A DNA stretch of 64,000 nt from Mesorhizobium ventifaucium. Its GTDB lineage: Bacteria; Pseudomonadota; Alphaproteobacteria; Rhizobiales; Rhizobiaceae. The translations under genes were made by a program, and so were the position numbers. The number at the start of each line of letters is the position of its first letter. Position 1 is the first letter of the stretch. Location of the stretch: the NCBI RefSeq assembly GCF_935822925.1, contig NZ_CAKXZS010000026.1:1-64000 (forward strand), in the 5' to 3' direction. Under the pieces are notes generated by a model. It was not told the DNA's origin, made no database searches, and worked only from the letters and a program-made list of their open reading frames with translations. This document shows, piece by piece, positions 17,137 to 24,928 of this stretch.

Positions 17137-18168
17137 CTATTTGTTCCAGCGCGTCTCGACCGGAGTGGCGACAGCTTCGCGCGCCTCGGCGACGACCGCC
17201 ATCAGCGCGCGCAGAACCGCCTCGACGCCTTCGCCGGTGACGGCGGACAAAAGCATCGGCGCGCGGCCGACGGCGCGTTTCAGCGAAGCGACCTTCGTCT
17301 TGCGTGCGTCGGCATCGAGCGTGTCGACCTGGGAAAGTGCTACGATCTCGACCTTCTCGACCAGCCCATGGCCATAGGCGTCGAGTTCGGCGCGCACGGT
17401 CTTGTAGGCCTTCCCCGGATTTTCTTCCTGCGCGGAGACGAGGTGCAGGAGGACCCGCGTGCGTTCGACATGTCCGAGGAAACGGTCGCCGATGCCGACG
17501 CCTTCATGTGCGCCTTCGATCAGGCCGGGAACATCGGCGATGACGAATTCGCGCCCGTCGATACGGGCCACACCGAGGCCCGGATGCAGCGTGGTGAAGG
17601 GATAGTCGGCAATCTTCGGCTTGGCTGCGGTCACGGCTGCCAGAAAAGTCGACTTGCCGGCATTGGGCAGGCCGACCAGGCCGGCATCGGCGATCAGCTT
17701 GAGCCGGAGCCAGATATTGAACTCTTCGCCCGGCTGACCCGGATTGGCGCGGCGCGGCGCCTGGTTGGTCGAGGTCTTGAAATGCTGGTTGCCAAAGCCG
17801 CCATTGCCGCCCTTGGCCAGCAGGAAGCGTTGGCCGACCACGGTCAGGTCGCAGATCAGCGTCTCGTTATCCTCGGCAAAGACCTGCGTTCCCGCCGGCA
17901 CTTTCAGCGTCACGTCGGCGCCCTTGGCGCCGGTCATGTTGCGGCCCATGCCGTGCGTGCCGGTCTTGGCCTTGAAATGCTGCTGATAGCGATAATCGAT
18001 CAGCGTATTCAGCCCATCGACCGCCTCCACCCAGACATCGCCGCCGCGGCCGCCGTCGCCGCCGTCCGGACCGCCGAATTCGATGAACTTTTCGCGCCGG
18101 AACGACACCGAACCGGCGCCACCGTCGCCGGAGCGGACATAGACCTTGGCTTGATCGAGAAATTTCAT
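17137..18168 (-). CDS. obgE: Obg-family GTPase (ribosome assembly/stress)
   Basis: A 343-residue P-loop GTPase that binds the 50S subunit and ties ribosome maturation to growth control. The glycine-rich Obg fold spans residues 1-158 (RSGDGGAGSVSFRREKF, GGRGGDVW, KGGNGGFGN). The G domain follows with G1 GLPNAGKS, G2 PFTT, G3 DVPGLIEGA, a diverged G4-like stretch (ALSQVDTL) and a SAVTGEGV G5. There is no C-terminal OCT domain, as usual in alphaproteobacteria. It heads obgE-proB-proA. Confidence 0.96.
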   Translation of the reverse strand: MKFLDQAKVYVRSGDGGAGSVSFRREKFIEFGGPDGGDGGRGGDVWVEAVDGLNTLIDYRYQQHFKAKTGTHGMGRNMTGAKGADVTLKVPAGTQVFAEDNETLICDLTVVGQRFLLAKGGNGGFGNQHFKTSTNQAPRRANPGQPGEEFNIWLRLKLIADAGLVGLPNAGKSTFLAAVTAAKPKIADYPFTTLHPGLGVARIDGREFVIADVPGLIEGAHEGVGIGDRFLGHVERTRVLLHLVSAQEENPGKAYKTVRAELDAYGHGLVEKVEIVALSQVDTLDADARKTKVASLKRAVGRAPMLLSAVTGEGVEAVLRALMAVVAEAREAVATPVETRWNK

Positions 18169-18298
18169 CGTATTGCTGAGTTTCTGCTAGTGGCCTTGCG
18201 GCATTGCTCTAACGTTCGGCACTGCTCTAAACCAAGGCGGGGCGAAGGGCGAGGCTGTTTATCAACATGGCCCCAGTCTGAACATCGCCGGAGTCGCA

Positions 18299-19166
18299 AT
18301 GCAGCTTGTAACCTACAACATCCACTACGGCGTCGGTCTTGACGGCCGCTACGATGTCGGCCGCATCGCCGATGCCGTGCGCGGCGCCGACGTGATCGCG
18401 CTGCAGGAGGTCTCGCGCAACAATCCCAACAATGGCGGCCGCGACATGGTGGCCGAGCTCGGCGACGCCCTGCCCGAATACTTCGCCGTCTACGGCAGCA
18501 ATTTCGAGGCCGATGTCGGCTCGCGCCTGGAAAACGGCCGCGCCGTCACCACCACCTTCCAGCTCGGCAACATGGTGCTGTCAAAACCCCCGTTCATCTG
18601 TCGCGCAATCTCCTCTTGCCGCGCAGCCGCAGTTTCGAAGTGATGAATTTCCAGCGCGGCGCGCTGGAGGCGCTTATCGAGACGCCGCTTGGTTTCATCC
18701 GCTTCTATTCCACCCATCTCGACCATCGCAGCCCGGTCGAACGCGCCAGCCAGATCGCGTTTCTGCGCCGGCGCCTGTTGAACTATGCGATCGAGGCGGC
18801 GCGCTGTCGGGCGTCGCCGAAGTCGGCCTGCCGGACCTGCCTTATCCCGAAGGCTTCGTCGTCATGGGCGACTTCAACATGCTGGCCGGATCGCCGGAAT
18901 ATGTCGAACTGGCCGGCCGCCTGGATCACGAGTTCGGCATGCCGGTGACCGCCGATCTTGCCGTCGATGTGGCCCTGCGCCTTGCCGCCGCAGACGCCGA
19001 TCTCGTCACCTGGGTCGACCCCAAGCGGCCTGACGACGCCAGCCGCCACAAGCGCATCGATTATGTCTTCACCAGCGCCTCGCTGGCCAAATCGCTGAAG
19101 CGCCGGTGGGTCGACCGGCAAGCAGTCGGTTCGGACCACCTGCCGGTCTGGGTCGAGATGGTTTGA
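18299..19166 (+). pseudogene. endonuclease/exonuclease/phosphatase family gene, two frameshifts
   Basis: All catalytic blocks of a Mg-dependent EEP enzyme are present, but in three frames. MQLVTYNIHYG and ALQEVSR (with the metal-binding Glu) are in the first. STHLDHRSPVERASQ is in the second, entered near 18585. GDFNMLAGSPEY, HKRIDYVF and SDHLPVWVEM are in the third, entered near 18795. Each shift fits loss of one base. The ATG at 18299 follows GGAG. In the first frame translation stops at 18643 after about 114 aa. The gene is divergent from obgE. It is either a recent pseudogene or two sequence errors, since the coding sense is otherwise undamaged. Confidence 0.85.
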
Positions 19167-19214
19167 CCTCATGTCCGGTCCGAATGTTTGGTTTCAGCGC
19201 AATGCGCCGAGGTG

Positions 19215-19447
19215 TGTTGAGATTCAGGTCAGGCCGCGCCGAGAGTGGTGGCTTCCGAGAACCGGAGCGGAGCGTACTTAGAGTACGTGAGCCCGCGCAT
19301 GACCCCGAAATCGAGATCGATTTCGGAAAGGTCATGCGCAAAAATCAAAGTTCTACAGCGTCCTTTGCGCGCCCCATAGGGCGCGCGGCGCTGTAGGGAA
19401 GCGCAGGAAACCGCCATTCGCAGGCCGGCCTCACCTGAATATCGACA
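19215..19447. repeat. MITE-like element C with nested palindromic insert
   Basis: Outer inverted repeats: TGTTGAGATTCAGGTCAGGCC (19215-19235) and its near-complement ending CACCTGAATATCGACA (19423-19447). The interior carries two strong hairpins: GCGCATGACC...GGTCATGCGC (19295-19339, inner stem CCGAAATCGA/TCGATTTCGG) and CTACAGCG...CGCTGTAG (19353-19396). The right-arm block AAACCGCCATTCGCAGGCC occurs again at 61190-61242. The inner hairpins look like a different repeat inserted into the element. It fills the gap between the EEP pseudogene and the GNAT gene, and no gene was seen in it. Confidence 0.8.
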
Positions 19448-19450
19448 TGC

Positions 19451-20038
19451 CTAGAAATGGACCCAGTTCCTGAGGCTGGTCCAGGTCTTGCGATCGAGAC
19501 GGTAGCGCTCGACCGGCACCTGGCCGGCGACGATCGAGTTCAGCATGCCCTGGCCGGCATATTGGAAGCCGCATTTGTGGATGACCCGGCGCGAGGCCGG
19601 ATTGATGACCCGCGTCGAGGCATGCAGTACCTGGACAGCCGTCCTCTGGAAGGCGAGGTCGACGAGCGCATGCGCGGCCTCCGTCGCATAGCCGCGCTTC
19701 CAGTAGGGCTCGCCGATCCAGTAGCCGAGCTCCAGCCCGCGATCGGTGGTGTTGAGGCCGGCACAACCGACGAAAGTTTCGGTACCGGCAAGCGTCAAGG
19801 CATAGGCGATCCCGGCCCGGCGCGACACCGTCATCGCCAGGAAGACGCGTGCCTCGGCCTCGCCATAGGGGTGCGGCATGCGGGCCAGCATTTCGGCGAC
19901 GTGGCGGTTGTCGGCGAGCACCACCAGTTGCTCGATATCGCTTTCGCGCGGCGGCCGCAGGACCAGCCGCTCGGTCACCAGGACCGGACAATCTATCGCG
20001 TAACTTTCACCGTCTGTGTCTTCCGCTTCGGCAACCAT
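19451..20038 (-). CDS. GNAT family N-acetyltransferase (RimJ/RimL-like)
   Basis: Acetyl-CoA-dependent transferase, 195 aa. RimJ/RimL features are clear: the entry strand VTERLVLRPPRESDIEQLVVLADN, GCAGLNTTDRGLELGYWIGE, then WKRGYATEAAHALVDLAF (acetyl-CoA pyrophosphate loop) and INPASRRVIHKCGF. The ATG at 20038 follows GGAGGAC at good spacing. It lies directly downstream of rpmA in the rplU-rpmA-GNAT-obgE order usual for rhizobia, which hints at a ribosomal-protein or translation-linked substrate, but that is inference. Confidence 0.9.
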   Translation of the reverse strand: MVAEAEDTDGESYAIDCPVLVTERLVLRPPRESDIEQLVVLADNRHVAEMLARMPHPYGEAEARVFLAMTVSRRAGIAYALTLAGTETFVGCAGLNTTDRGLELGYWIGEPYWKRGYATEAAHALVDLAFQRTAVQVLHASTRVINPASRRVIHKCGFQYAGQGMLNSIVAGQVPVERYRLDRKTWTSLRNWVHF

Positions 20039-20157
20039 GTCAGTCCTCCAGGCACAAGAAAAAGGGGGAAATGGAAACCCATCTCCCCTGATCCATTTCC
20101 TGGCTTGGCCAGACACCGGTTCCCGAGATGGGTGCCGGTGTTCTCGTACGGAACCGG

Positions 20158-20427
20158 CTACTCCGCGGCCTTCGTCATCGGGTTCACCGATACGTAGGTT
20201 CGGCCATTGGCTTTTTTGTTGAAGGTGACTGCGCCAGCTTCGAGCGCAAACAGCGTGTGATCCGTGCCAATGCCGACATTGGTGCCAGGATGCCACGTCG
20301 TGCCACGCTGACGAATAATGATGTTGCCCGGAATCACGGTTTCGCCGCCGAACTTTTTCACGCCGAGCCGCTTGGAATGGGAGTCGCGACCATTGCGCGA
20401 CGAACCGCCAGCTTTCTTGTGTGCCAT
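20158..20427 (-). CDS. rpmA: 50S ribosomal protein L27
   Basis: An 89-residue L27 near the peptidyl-transferase centre. It has the canonical N-terminus MAHKKAGGSSRNGRDS, then RLGVKKFGGE, IIIRQRGTTWHPG and the C-terminal VNPMTK. There is no Firmicute-type cleavable leader. It follows rplU after a 99-base gap on the same strand, the near-universal L21-L27 pair. Confidence 0.98.
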   Translation of the reverse strand: MAHKKAGGSSRNGRDSHSKRLGVKKFGGETVIPGNIIIRQRGTTWHPGTNVGIGTDHTLFALEAGAVTFNKKANGRTYVSVNPMTKAAE

Positions 20428-20526
20428 TTAACTAACTCCGATGCGCCGCTAGGCGCTTGAAAGGTCTTATGAACGCGTTCGCGTTCCGTTTCAAGTCCGA
20501 TCCGGCGACGATTGCGCCGGCTCGCT

Positions 20527-21216
20527 TTACTTCTTCGCCAATTCCTTGGCCTGCTCGCGCCAGTCCATGATCTGGTCGGCGCTGAACGGCATATGCTCGT
20601 CGATCCTGGCGACATCCTTGTCGGACAGCTTGGCGATCTGGGCGAAGGTCGTGATGCCCTGCTCGTTCAACTGGCCGGCCGCAACCGGGCCGATGCCCTT
20701 GATCACGGTCAGATCGTCCGCCTCGCCCTTCGGCGCCTTGAACAGCGGAGCGGCGGTTTCGGTTGCCTTGGCCTCGGCTTCCTTCGGCGCAGCCTCTGCC
20801 TTGGCTTCCTTCTTCGGCGCGGCTTCAGCCTTGGCCTCGGCCTTTGCAGAAACTTCGGCCTTCGCCTCGGTTTTGGCCGCGGCCTTCTTCGTCGGCTTGG
20901 CACCATCCAGCAGGATCTCGGCGATCCGCACGGTGGTCAAAAGCTGGCGATGGCCGATCTTGCGGCGCGAATTCTGCCGGCGGCGCTTCTTGAAGGCGAT
21001 GACGGTGCGGTTCTTGCCCTGTTCGACGACTTCGGCGGTGACCAAGGCGCCGTCGACGAACGGCGCGCCGAACGTGACATTCTCGCCCTCGCCATGCGCG
21101 AGCACGTGGCCGATCTCGACGATATCGCCGACCTGGCCTTCGACTTTTTCGATCTTCAAGAGATCGTTGGCGGCGACGCGATACTGCTTGCCGCCCGTTT
21201 TGATGACTGCGAACAT
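20527..21216 (-). CDS. rplU: 50S ribosomal protein L21 with Ala/Lys linker and C-terminal HhH-like domain
   Basis: L21 occupies residues 1-102 (MFAVIKTGGKQYRVA, then FKKRRRQNSRRKIGHRQ and VRIAEI). The 229-residue protein then continues with a low-complexity stretch of KAEA/PKKEA repeats (about 107-160) and a folded tail of about 65 residues, DLTVIKGIGPVAAGQLNEQG followed by TTFAQIAKLSDKDV, a helix-hairpin-helix pattern. Ordinary L21 is about 100-110 aa, so the tail is an added module, known from many Rhizobiales. HhH motifs usually bind nucleic acid backbone; its role on the ribosome is not known to me. Confidence 0.95.
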   Translation of the reverse strand: MFAVIKTGGKQYRVAANDLLKIEKVEGQVGDIVEIGHVLAHGEGENVTFGAPFVDGALVTAEVVEQGKNRTVIAFKKRRRQNSRRKIGHRQLLTTVRIAEILLDGAKPTKKAAAKTEAKAEVSAKAEAKAEAAPKKEAKAEAAPKEAEAKATETAAPLFKAPKGEADDLTVIKGIGPVAAGQLNEQGITTFAQIAKLSDKDVARIDEHMPFSADQIMDWREQAKELAKK

Positions 21217-21538
21217 TTTTTGCCTTTCGCTGTTCGGTCGGCCTTGATGAACCGCTTCAGGCGGTTCGGCCGTCTTTTTGTCAGTCTGCGGGTTCAAAAA
21301 ACAAGCGGCGCGGAAGAACCCTCCACGCCGATTGCGCCCTGTCCCTAACCGAAGGTTCGGCGCGAGTCAAGGCAAGCGGCCGAAAGCAAGACGGTGCCGG
21401 TAGCACAGGCGGCGGAGGTGTCGAAGAACGAGCGATACGGCCCGAAGAGAAGCCCGATATCAGGCAGATTGGCCCTTGTAACCTGTCCGCCCAGCCGTTA
21501 TCTAGTGCGCCGCGCCGGCAACGGCGGACCATGACCGC

Positions 21539-21628
21539 GGAGAGGTGGCAGAGTGGTCGAATGCACCGCACTCGAAATGCGGCATGGGTGCAAGCCCATC
21601 GGGGGTTCGAATCCCTCCCTCTCCGCCA
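21539..21628 (+). tRNA. tRNA-Ser (anticodon CGA)
   Basis: A 90-base class II tRNA with the CCA encoded. The acceptor arms GGAGAGG (21539-21545) and CCTCTCC (21618-21624) pair fully, with discriminator G. The anticodon stem CCGCA/TGCGG encloses loop CTCGAAA, giving anticodon CGA at 21573-21575 (reads UCG). A long variable arm (TGGGTGCAAGCCCA) and the T-loop GGTTCGAATCC are present. It lies beside an IS remnant, and the accessory region begins here. Confidence 0.97.
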
Positions 21629-21644
21629 TTTACCGCCGGGTCCA

Positions 21645-21905
21645 TTCTGGACACATAGGTTACGGTTCATACCGGGGACATGGGTGACATCCTCGTGCCG
21701 AACGGGTTGTCGTTTGGTTGCAATGCCCTCTGCTCCAGGTCGAAATATTCCAGATCATAGTGTATGAAGCCAAATGCCGTCGTCGAACTCGGTGATGCCG
21801 AGCCTTTGACCGGCGAGCACGGTGATCTTCGTCCTGTGCATGCAGACGCGGCGGTGGTGAACCTGTTCACCTTCGAGACCGGCCCTTGCGCTAGCTGCGA
21901 TTGAT
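21645..21905 (-). mobile_element. IS481-type transposase remnant
   Basis: Only the C-terminal part of a DDE transposase is left, in two frames. VHHRRVCMHRTKITVLAGQR followed by LGITEFDDGIWLH is in one. FIHYDLEYFDLEQRALQPND followed by NPFGTRMSPMS is in the other, with a small deletion between them where family members read VSFMHYDLGYFD. The stop is at 21667. The flank at 21640-21670 (CATTCTGGACACATAGGTTA) resembles an IS terminal end, but the partner end was not found. The rest of the 428-base gap before the next gene (to 22056) shows no gene. Confidence 0.75.
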
Positions 21906-22056
21906 GAATCTTCCTCATGACGGCATGCGGATTTTGCCGCCTAATCGATCGCCGCCGTCGTCGCTATTCTATTTCAGACATTCGCAACACTGCCGCGCAT
22001 GCCGAGGAAATGAGCGGCATGCCTGCGACAGTTCAGGACGATCAATGGAGACAGGC

Positions 22057-23175
22057 ATGAACAAGCAGATCGAAATCGAGAGCACGGCGCAACCGCAGTC
22101 CAGTGTCGACTTTGGCCGGCGTGATCTGCTGAAGCTGACCGGCGCCGGCGTTGCCGCCCTCGGTGCGGCGTCGCTGTTCAACATCCCCTTCGCAAAGGCT
22201 CAAGACATGTCCAACGGCGCCAACAACTTCTACACCAGCGATAAGGTGACGCTCGAAAAGATTGGCTTCAAGAGCCAATACGAGATGAACGTCGCGGGCA
22301 ATCTGTTCATTCCCAAAGACCTCAACCGCAATGCGCGCCATCCGGCGCTCGTCGTCGGACATCCGATGGGGGCGGTGAAGGAGCAGAGCGCAAATCTCTA
22401 TGCCACCAAGATGGCCGAACAGGGCTTCGTCGCCATGTCCATCGACCTGCCGTTCTGGGGCGAAAGCGAGGGCGAGGCTCGCCAGATCGTTTCGCCTGAC
22501 GTTTACGCCGAAGCGTTCAGCGCCGCGGTCGATTTCCTGGGCACGCGACCTTTCGTCGACAGAAATCGCATCGGCGCGATCGGCGTCTGCGGCAGCGGCA
22601 GCTTCGTCATCAGCGCGGCCAAGATCGACCCGCGGATCCGCGCCGTCGCGACCGTCAGCATGTACGATATGGGGGCCGCCAACCGCAACGCGCTTAACCA
22701 ATCGCTGAGCGTCGAGCAGCGCAAGCAGACCATTGCTGCAGCTGCCGAGCGGCGCTGGGCCGAGTTTGAAGGCGGCGCGGTCGAATATACCAGCGGCACG
22801 GTGCATGAGCTGACCGCCGACACCCATCCGATCCAGCGGGAATTCTATGACTTCTACCGCACGTCGCGGGGTGAATTCACGCCCGCCAGTGCAAACCCGC
22901 AGATCACCACGCATCCGACGCTGACCAGCAATGTCAAGTTCATGAATTTTTACCCGTTCAACGACATCGAGACGATCTCGCCGCGTCCGATGCTGTTCAT
23001 CGCCGGCGATCAGGCTCACTCCCGCGAGTTCAGCGAGGATGCCTACAAGCGAGCGGCCGAGCCGAAGGAGCTTGTGTGGGTTTCCGGCGCCGGGCACGTC
23101 GACCTCTACGATCGCGTCGATCTGATCCCGTTCGACAAGCTGACCAGCTTCTTCAATCAGCACCTCTCCGCGTGA
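22057..23175 (+). CDS. Tat-exported alpha/beta hydrolase (dienelactone-hydrolase-like)
   Basis: A 372-residue periplasmic hydrolase. A twin-arginine signal lies at residues 22-48 (FGRRDLLKLTGAGVAALGAA, cleavage near AKAQ). The alpha/beta hydrolase core has HPALVVGHPMG, a nucleophile-elbow region GVCGSGSFVISA and the catalytic His in SGAGHVDLYD. A Cys in the elbow, rather than the usual GxSxG Ser, recalls dienelactone hydrolases. ATG at 22057 follows GGAGACAGG. A cyclophilin-like secreted protein and a LysR regulator follow on the same strand, a probable functional unit. The substrate is unknown. Confidence 0.85.
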   Translation: MNKQIEIESTAQPQSSVDFGRRDLLKLTGAGVAALGAASLFNIPFAKAQDMSNGANNFYTSDKVTLEKIGFKSQYEMNVAGNLFIPKDLNRNARHPALVVGHPMGAVKEQSANLYATKMAEQGFVAMSIDLPFWGESEGEARQIVSPDVYAEAFSAAVDFLGTRPFVDRNRIGAIGVCGSGSFVISAAKIDPRIRAVATVSMYDMGAANRNALNQSLSVEQRKQTIAAAAERRWAEFEGGAVEYTSGTVHELTADTHPIQREFYDFYRTSRGEFTPASANPQITTHPTLTSNVKFMNFYPFNDIETISPRPMLFIAGDQAHSREFSEDAYKRAAEPKELVWVSGAGHVDLYDRVDLIPFDKLTSFFNQHLSA

Positions 23176-23241
23176 GCGGCGCGATGGAGCCTGTACCGGA
23201 CGGAACAGGCTCCATCAGCATAGATCGGGAGATACCACGGC

Positions 23242-23652
23242 ATGCTGAAACTATTGCTGAGCTCCGCTGTTATCGCACTCGGAACGGTTGGATCTGCCAT
23301 GGCTCAAGAACGCATTCGCATTTCTTCGGATTGGGGCGAGGTCACAGCCGATCTCGCCGATAACGAGGCCGCAAAATCTCTGGCGCAGATGCTGCCGCTC
23401 ACGATCGAGATGTCTGATCATCTGCGCCAGGAAAAGACCGGCAATCTGCCTTCCGCCTTGCCCGAGCTGGCGCGGCAGCGCGACTTCTCCGTCGGCACGC
23501 TTGGGCTGTGGAGTTCCGATCATTTCGTAATCTACTATCGCAGCGGTCGCCTCCCGGCGCCTGGCATCATTGTGCTCGGGCAGGTCGCTGGCGACGCCTC
23601 GATATTTGATCGTCCCGGCCCCGTCACTGTCCGCGCCGAACGCGTCGACTGA
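23242..23652 (+). CDS. secreted cyclophilin-like-fold protein
   Basis: A 136-residue exported protein. The signal peptide covers residues 1-22 (LLLSSAVIALGTVGSAMAQ). The mature part has the small cyclophilin-like beta-barrel pattern: a strand before DNEAAKSLAQMLPLTIEMSD, then LPELARQRDFSVGTLGLWSS, FVIYYRSGRLPAPGIIVLGQ and a final beta strand. It lies 66 bases after the Tat hydrolase gene. Members are common beside hydrolases, oxidoreductases and LysR genes, but I know of no assigned activity, and it lacks evident prolyl-isomerase residues. Confidence 0.75.
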   Translation: MLKLLLSSAVIALGTVGSAMAQERIRISSDWGEVTADLADNEAAKSLAQMLPLTIEMSDHLRQEKTGNLPSALPELARQRDFSVGTLGLWSSDHFVIYYRSGRLPAPGIIVLGQVAGDASIFDRPGPVTVRAERVD

Positions 23653-23778
23653 ACCTGCGCAATCCGCTCCCAGCTCGTCGCCGGAGGGCGAGCGGCGGAT
23701 CTGCCGCTAAATAAAGTCTCTGTGTTCGCCTTCGTTTATCCGGTATAATCGAGTTCCGGCTATCAGAAGGATTCATGA

Positions 23779-24672
23779 GTGTCGCGGCAGAATGTCAACG
23801 ATCTGCTCGCGTTCCTGGCTGTTGCTCGGGAGCGCAGCTTTACGCGCGCCGCAGCCCGGTTCGGCATATCGCAATCGGCGCTAAGCCACACTATCCGTCA
23901 ACTCGAAGCGCGCCTTGGCGTTCGCCTGCTCACACGCACGACGCGCGCGGTGGCTCCCACGGAGGCGGGAGAAAGACTTTTGCAGCGGATTGGGCCGCAC
24001 TTTGACCAGATCGAAGTCGAGGTCGATGCCCTGAACGAACTGAGAGAAAAGCCCGCCGGAACCATCCGGCTCTCAGCGCCTGACTATGCCATCAGCAGCA
24101 TCCTTTGGCCCAAGCTGAAACGCTTTCTCCCGAAATATCCCGACATCAAGGTGGAACTCCTGCTCGACAACGGCCTCACCGACATCGTGACGGAGCGCTT
24201 TGACGCCGGGATCCGCATGGGCGAGCAGCTTGCGAAAGACATGATTTCCGCTCGCATCGGACCGGATTTCCGGTTCGCGGTCGTCGGCGAAAAATCCTAT
24301 TTTGCCGAGCATCCCGCGCCGGAGAGGCCGCAGGATCTCGTGCAGCACAATTGCATCAACTACCGTTTTCCAACGTCCGGGGCTCTTTATGTGTGGGAGT
24401 TCGAGGAGAACGGCCGCGAGATCAAAATTCGCGCCGATGGGCAGCTCGTCTTCAACAACATCTTTCATGTCCTGGACGCCGCGCTCGCCGGCCGCGGCCT
24501 CGGCTATGTTCCGGAAGAAATAGCCCTTCCTCACATCGCCAAAGGCCGGCTGGCGCGGGTCCTGGAAGGTTGGTCGCCATATTGGGATGGCTACCATCTC
24601 TATTATCCGAGCCGCCGGCAATCCTCGCCTGCTTTCGTTACCCTGGTCGATGCGCTGCGCCATCGCGAGTAA
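23779..24672 (+). CDS. LysR-family transcriptional regulator
   Basis: A 297-residue regulator with an N-terminal HTH (residues 4-63: NVNDLLAFLAVARERSFTRA, SQSALSHTIRQLE) and an effector domain with the DSDF-type AaeR/LTTR pattern (TIRLSAPDYAISSILWPKL, VVGEKSYFAEHPAPERPQDL). The GTG at 23779 follows AGAAGGA at eight bases; the overlapping ATG at 23775 is out of frame. A TATAAT hexamer lies about 30 bases upstream (23743-23748), so it may have its own promoter. It is co-directional with the hydrolase and cyclophilin-like genes, and their regulation by it is inferred from position. Confidence 0.87.
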   Translation: MSRQNVNDLLAFLAVARERSFTRAAARFGISQSALSHTIRQLEARLGVRLLTRTTRAVAPTEAGERLLQRIGPHFDQIEVEVDALNELREKPAGTIRLSAPDYAISSILWPKLKRFLPKYPDIKVELLLDNGLTDIVTERFDAGIRMGEQLAKDMISARIGPDFRFAVVGEKSYFAEHPAPERPQDLVQHNCINYRFPTSGALYVWEFEENGREIKIRADGQLVFNNIFHVLDAALAGRGLGYVPEEIALPHIAKGRLARVLEGWSPYWDGYHLYYPSRRQSSPAFVTLVDALRHRE

Positions 24673-24796
24673 CTATCGCTGCCGCGGGCTCCGACGTTCT
24701 TGCCACTGAAAGTCACACAACGAAGGGCGACGACAACCGTCGATACATCATGGCTCGCAAAAGGACGTGAACGGCCGAGGCTGCAGCGTATCAGCT

Positions 24797-24928
24797 AATG
24801 CATGTCGCGCAAAAGCATGCCCTCGGGCCAGGACCCGAGGGTGCGCAGCGGTTTTGCGATGACGACAAGCATAAAAACAACAAACTAAAGCGCGTCGCAT
24901 GAGGCCGCTCAAACGCGACGCGCTTTAG
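24797..24928. repeat. palindromic dispersed element, family B, full-length copy
   Basis: The longest copy. It has ATGCATGTCGCGCAAAAGC, the CCCTCGGG/CCCGAGGG hairpin, the GCAGCGGTTTTGCGATGACG block, and a terminal hairpin AAAGCGCGTCGC/GCGACGCGCTTT. The last bases (TTA, 24925-24927) supply the stop codon of the Tim44-domain gene. The rest of the gap from 24673 shows no gene. Confidence 0.85.

Noticed and set aside
21539..21628. A direct repeat of the tRNA-Ser 3' end as an attR site for an island
   Set aside because: No second copy of the tRNA 3' end was noticed in the rest of the window, and no integrase gene is present.
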